Position numbers and translations under genes: made by a program. DNA of 64,000 nucleotides from Chionis minor (taxonomy: Eukaryota; Chordata; Aves; Charadriiformes; Chionididae), in NCBI GenBank assembly GCA_013398295.1, contig VZSF01011296.1:496001-560000 (forward strand), written 5' to 3'. The notes beneath the pieces were generated by a model. The model was given only the letters and a program-made list of their open reading frames with translations, did not search any database and was not told the DNA's origin. This document shows, one piece after another, positions 59,865-64,000 of the stretch (position 1 is its first letter; every line of letters begins with the position of its first letter).

Positions 59865-60440
59865 GGAAACATAGAACAGTTGAGATTAGAAAGGACCTCT
59901 GCAGGTCATCTGGTCCAGCCCCCTGCTCAAGCAAGGCCACCTAAAGACAGTTGCCCAGGAGTGTGCACAGACAGCTTTAGAGTATCTCCAAGAATGGAAA
60001 CTCCACAACTTCCCTGGGCAACCTGTGCTAGTAGTTGGTCACCCTCACTGTGAAAAAGCATTCCCTGATGTTCAGGCAGCATCTCCTGTGTTTCAGTTTG
60101 TGTCCATTACCTCACTGGACACCACTGAAAAGAGCCTGCCCCTGACCTCTTTGCAGATCTCCCTTCAGGTATTTATATACATTGATGAGATCCCCCTGAG
60201 CCTTCTCCGAGTAGTCCCAGCTCTTTCAGCCCTTACTCATAAGAGAGATGCTCCAGTCTGTTAATCATCTTAGTGGCCTTTTGTTGGACTCTCTACAGTA
60301 TGTCCATGTCTCTCTTCTACTGGGCAGCCCACAATTGAACCCAGCACTTCCAGATGTGGCCTCACCAGTGCTAGGCAGAGGGGAAGGTTCATTTCTCTTG
60401 ACGTGCTGGCAGCACTCCTCCTAATGCAACCCAGGATACC
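59865..60440 (-). mobile_element. Older CR1 LINE, 3' portion (host of a nested insertion)
   Basis: CR1 3' part in minus orientation, more diverged than its neighbour: ACATAGAACAGTTGAG, AGGACCTCTGCAGGTCATC, ACTTCCCTGGGCAACCTGTG, GATGAGATCCCCCTGAGCC. It stops at CCAGGATACC (60431-60440). In CR1 the next bases should read like GTTGGCCTTCTT; they are found 920 bases further on at 61360, so this element is interrupted. Confidence 0.92.
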
Positions 60441-61359
60441 ACAGAATCACAGAATGTTAGAGGTTGCGAAGGACCTCTGGAAATCATCTGGTCTAATCCC
60501 CCTGCCAGAGCAGGTCCACCTGCAGCAGGTTGCACAGGATGGTGTCCAGGCGGGTTTGGAATGTCTCCAGAGTCGGAGACTCCACCACCTCTCTGGGCAG
60601 CCTGTGCCAGTGCTCTGCCACTCTCAAAGTAAAGCAGCTCCTCCTCATGTTCAGATGGAACTTCCTATAGTCAAGTTTGTGCTCGTTACCTCTTGTCCTG
60701 TCACTAGGCATCACTAAAAAAAGACTGGCCCCCTCCTCCCGGCACCCTCCCTTGAAGTATTTGTAAGCATTGATGAGATGCCCCCTCAGTCTTCTCTTCT
60801 CCAGACTAAAAAGACCCAAATCCCTCAGCCTTTCCTCAGAAGAAAGATGTTCCAGCCCCCAATCAACTTTGTGTCGCTTTGCTGTACCCTCTCCAGCAGT
60901 TCCCTGTCCTTCTGGAACTGTGGAGCCCAGAACTGGACACAAGACTCGAATTGCAGCCTCACCAGGGCAGAGTAAAGGGGGAGGATGACCTCCCTCCACC
61001 TGCTTGTTACACTCCTTTTGATGCACCCCAGGATGCCATTGGCCTTTTTTCGCCACAAGGGCACATTGCTGGCTCATGGGCATCCTGTTGTCCACCAGGA
61101 CTCCCAGGTCCCTCTCTGCACAGCTGCTTTCCAGCTGGTCAGCCCCCAACCTGTAGTGCTGCATGGGGTCATTCCTCCCCAGGTGCAGGACCCTACACTT
61201 GCCTTTGCTGAATTTCGTACAGTTTCTCTCTGCCCAACTCTCCAGCCTGCCCAGATCACGTTGAATGGCAGCACAGCCTTCTGGTGTGTCAGCCACTCCT
61301 CCCAGTTTTGTGTCGTCAGCAAACTTGCTGATGGTACACTCCATCCCTTCATCCAAGTC
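60441..61359 (-). mobile_element. Younger CR1 LINE inserted into the older CR1
   Basis: A second CR1 in the same orientation. Its 3' end (ACAGAATCACAGAATG) abuts the older copy at 60440/60441. It covers the 3'UTR and the C-terminal half of ORF2 up to just beyond the RT FADDTKL motif, ending near CATCCAAGTC at 61359. Its 5' end is truncated there, and the older element resumes with the next base. No obvious target-site duplication is seen, which is usual for CR1. Confidence 0.9.
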
Positions 61360-61503
61360 GTTAGCCTTCTTTGCAGCCAGGGCACGCTGCTGTTCAACTT
61401 GGGGCACTCCAGGTCCTTTTCTGCAAAGCTGTCTTTGCCCTAAAACCTGGCAACGACAACGCTGAACAGGTAAGACTACGGTAGTGATGGTCACGTGCTG
61501 CAC
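60493..61503 (-). pseudogene. CR1 ORF2 remnant, long open frame spanning the nested junction
   Basis: An open minus-strand frame of 336 codons, the longest continuous one in the window without Ns. Its first residues come from the older CR1 and flank; from about 61360 leftward it is the younger CR1. Recognisable RT wording includes SKFADDTKLGGVAD near 61306-61330, ESWAERNCTKFSKGKCRVLHLG and [21 protein letters not shown]. After that the correct CR1 reading moves to another frame (visible at 60825-61064, with [20 protein letters not shown]) before the original frame recovers RDLGLFSLEKRRLRG and RLPREVVESPTLETFQTRL. At least two frameshifts and the missing endonuclease and N-terminal RT parts make it inactive. 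Confidence 0.9.
61360..61445 (-). mobile_element. Older CR1 LINE, resumed part
   Basis: GTTAGCCTTCTTTGCAGCCAG, then GGGCACGCTGCTGTTCAAC and CCAGGTCCTTTTCTGCAAAG, are the CR1 blocks expected directly after the CCAGGATACC at which the older copy broke off. The sequence then leaves CR1 near 61445. Confidence 0.85.
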
Positions 61504-64000
61504 GCAGAAACACTAGTGCTGCAGAATGGGCTGCTGCAGGTGGACAGGCTGCCACCTGCTACACTGCAAGGTAGCAACCTAAATTCAACGTGTCTGAAAA
61601 ATGAATTAAGGTTCAAGAGTTGCATGTCACAGCAGTGTAATGGTGTGTACCAGTAAGAATTTCCTCTGTGTCTCCCACAGTCATTAATTTCATGTATGGA
61701 AATCATGTGCCTGCCAGAACTGGAGAAGAGCTGGAATTATGCTTCAGCCAGAGCTTGTGCTCTGTTATTATCTTACACTCCATTATTATCTAAATGCAGA
61801 GCATGCTCTGGAATCAAAATCATTTCTGTGCATCTGGAGATAAAAAGTCAGGGGAGAAAGACTAGCTACACAGCTATTTTTTTAAATTCTGTGAATACTG
61901 TTCTTTCAGACAGAATTCATAAACCGGTAACTTCTTATCTTATATTCATGAAAAGATTACCACCAGTATGTAAATGAGATATTTAAAATCTTAATCACTC
62001 TATCACTTATAAATACAATTTGAGGTTTTCATGTAATTACATTACCAGAAATTCCGTAAAATAAAGGTGAATAATTTATCACTTACATGATATAGCCAGA
62101 AATGGAGAGTCTGAAGTGGATTGTAAAATCTATTTTTATTTGGACTTTTTAAGCAGCAAGAAATAACATTTTAACATATGATACTGTAATATTGGCTCCT
62201 GATAAGATCTTCCTGATACTCCAAAACATAGACAAACTGATTGTGGACTAATTGGATTGGGACAGACTAAAGCTGAGAGAGGCGAGGGGAAATACTAACA
62301 TATGCAACAACATATGGATAATGAAAGAGCATATGCTTGTTATAATAAAAGTGTGCTTCTGATATTTAGAAGTTCTGTGGTAAGGAATGAGCATGTGGAT
62401 GTATTTTGCCCCTGATGCAAAATCGAACCCTCATCTATGTTAACTACAAGGGTCTTTACAACATATAGAAATGACTCTTTCAAACAACACAAAAGCCATG
62501 ATTGTGTTTCCGTGAAGGCCGGTTCACGGAGATGTAAGGATGCAGAAAGCAGCCTGCACATAGAAGAACTGCAAGGAGGGACCCATCTGTCTAGTAAAGG
62601 GTGTGTCATGATTGCACAGGCTTCTGTGACCGGACACTGGTGGCTTTGATCTGTCGCTGTCTGTTTCCAGACAGACCTTCTACCAATTCATGACAGTGAT
62701 CTGCAGAATGGCAAAGAGAGGAGACAACTGGATGGCTTTCTCTCCCTTAATACTTCATCAAAGCATTTGGTCTGATCTGGTTTGGCTTACAGGAAAGGGA
62801 AGTTTATGTTAGGTATTTGTGAATTTTTTCTTGATAGTGCTATGCCATATGAACAGGGATTTTACAACTTGTGGATAGCACAGAGAGCTTGTAGACCATA
62901 AACAGTCCGAATAGAACTTGATTATCAAAATGAAGTTTTCACCTAATAGCTAAGGAGTCAGCTTTGCAATGAACCTATGTTTCATAAAATCATGGCTATA
63001 GTTTGTTTACCCACGTTTTTAATCTAGTCCATATATAGTAACCCATGAAGGAAGTTACTTTCAGACTATAGTTCTGCTTTGTCAAATGCATTTTCTAAGC
63101 CAAACAACGGAGTAACACCAGGAGAGAGCGCTTGCAGCATCATCAGTCATCTCTGTATGTTTATAAATGTTTTCTGCTTCTGACTTCTGAAATAGATCCA
63201 TCCAAGTGGCTTTATATAATTTGACAGGAAGGCAATTTGAATCTTCTGCCGTATGTACAAGATGTGCTATTTGTTTCAGTTGACTCCAGAGTCGCGTTGT
63301 CATCTGGCGGGGCCAATGACTTTCTTCAGCTCTGCATTGCCTCTTCTTTCTCTTTTGCCTCGGCAGAAAAACATGCATGTAGGTGAGAGCATCTCTAAAA
63401 ATATCTAACATTAGCTAAGGGGGAGATGTGTGAAAAAGAAGGCAGATGGAGAGGGCACAGACACAAAATGAGCCAAGGCTTAACGGTAAGGGGGGGGCAG
63501 GGGGGCAATCGATACGCAGCCATAGCTGTGCAGCCTTTCTGCTCTCTACAACATTTACTCCAAGAGACCCCGAGCTAACTCCTTCAGAGGCACAAGGGAG
63601 AGGAGTGGGGAGCAGCGGATGCGGCTCCGGACCACGGTGGGCACTGAGGGTCTGTCACTGATTGTGGTGGTGCAGGACTGGCTTTAAACCTCCCCCTTGT
63701 CCCAAAAGCCCCCCCGCCAGCCTTCAGGCAGCACTTTCACCCTGCTCAGTCACTGCTGGAGCATACTTAAATAAGAAGAGTGAGTTAGAGACAGGTTAAC
63801 ACAGCCGAGAAAATTAGCAAGAAATGTGTTAAAACCCAGTGCTATATAAGGGGTTAATTAACAATGTGAACCACAGCAGCAACATTGACAGAAAGCTTAC
63901 AAGATACTGTATTTCCTCTAGAAATAACTGTAAACAAAGCATTTGGGTTACTAGACTGCACTGAAGGTAGACAGGAATAGCCTGACTGGATTTCTAATAT
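61446..64000. other. Intergenic DNA, no recognised gene
   Basis: AT-rich unique sequence up to about 63440, then a GC-richer patch (63480-63720) with a G-rich run, then AT-rich again with a TATA-like CTATATAAGG at 63842-63851. No gene, tRNA or clear transposable element is visible. Confidence 0.6.

Noticed and set aside
63842..63851. CTATATAAGG as a promoter
   Set aside because: Lone motif near the window end with no transcript evidence.

Overview
This window reads as avian nuclear DNA. The organism call rests on several CR1 LINEs whose 3' ends carry the bird-type ATTCTATG-like tail, on AT-rich intronic and intergenic sequence, and on one recognisable vertebrate gene broken up by introns. 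I cannot name the species. There are no prokaryotic, organellar, CRISPR, tRNA or rRNA features that I can support.

The only protein-coding gene I can defend is B3GAT2 (GlcAT-S, a Golgi beta-1,3-glucuronosyltransferase of the HNK-1 pathway), on the minus strand. Exon 1 (17661-18182 visible, 5' end lost in a 307-base N gap) and exon 2 (6540-6684) are present with intact splice sites. Exons 3 and 4, which carry the C-terminal catalytic part, are not seen and should lie to the left of base 1. Intron 1 is 10,976 bases; 1-6539 is the start of intron 2. A CpG island covers exon 1, the gap and the 5' flank (about 16960-18890) and is the probable promoter. A GC-rich minisatellite lies just inside intron 1.

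From about 18.9 kb to 64 kb the window is upstream flank with no gene that I recognise. It is populated by CR1 copies, nearly all on the minus strand: two ancient ones (about 25905-26465 and 28770-30490), a truncated copy with RT remnants (35384-36285), a copy split by an N-bounded patch (40046-40556), a short tail (42300-42366), a 3' fragment (49088-49372), and a nested pair in which a younger CR1 (60441-61359) sits inside an older one (59865-60440 and 61360-61445). One short CR1 tail on the plus strand lies in B3GAT2 intron 2. Two hexanucleotide arrays, several short tandem duplications, a 26-bp palindrome, a second isolated CpG-dense patch (40735-41180) next to a second assembly gap, and some repeat-poor stretches that could be conserved regulatory elements make up the rest.

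I found no previously undescribed biological system. The most useful observations are the nested CR1 pair, the assembly problems at 18184-18490 and 40353-40841 (the first hides the B3GAT2 start codon), and the isolated CpG-dense patch. Most long open frames here are chance frames in GC-rich, simple-repeat or CR1 sequence.
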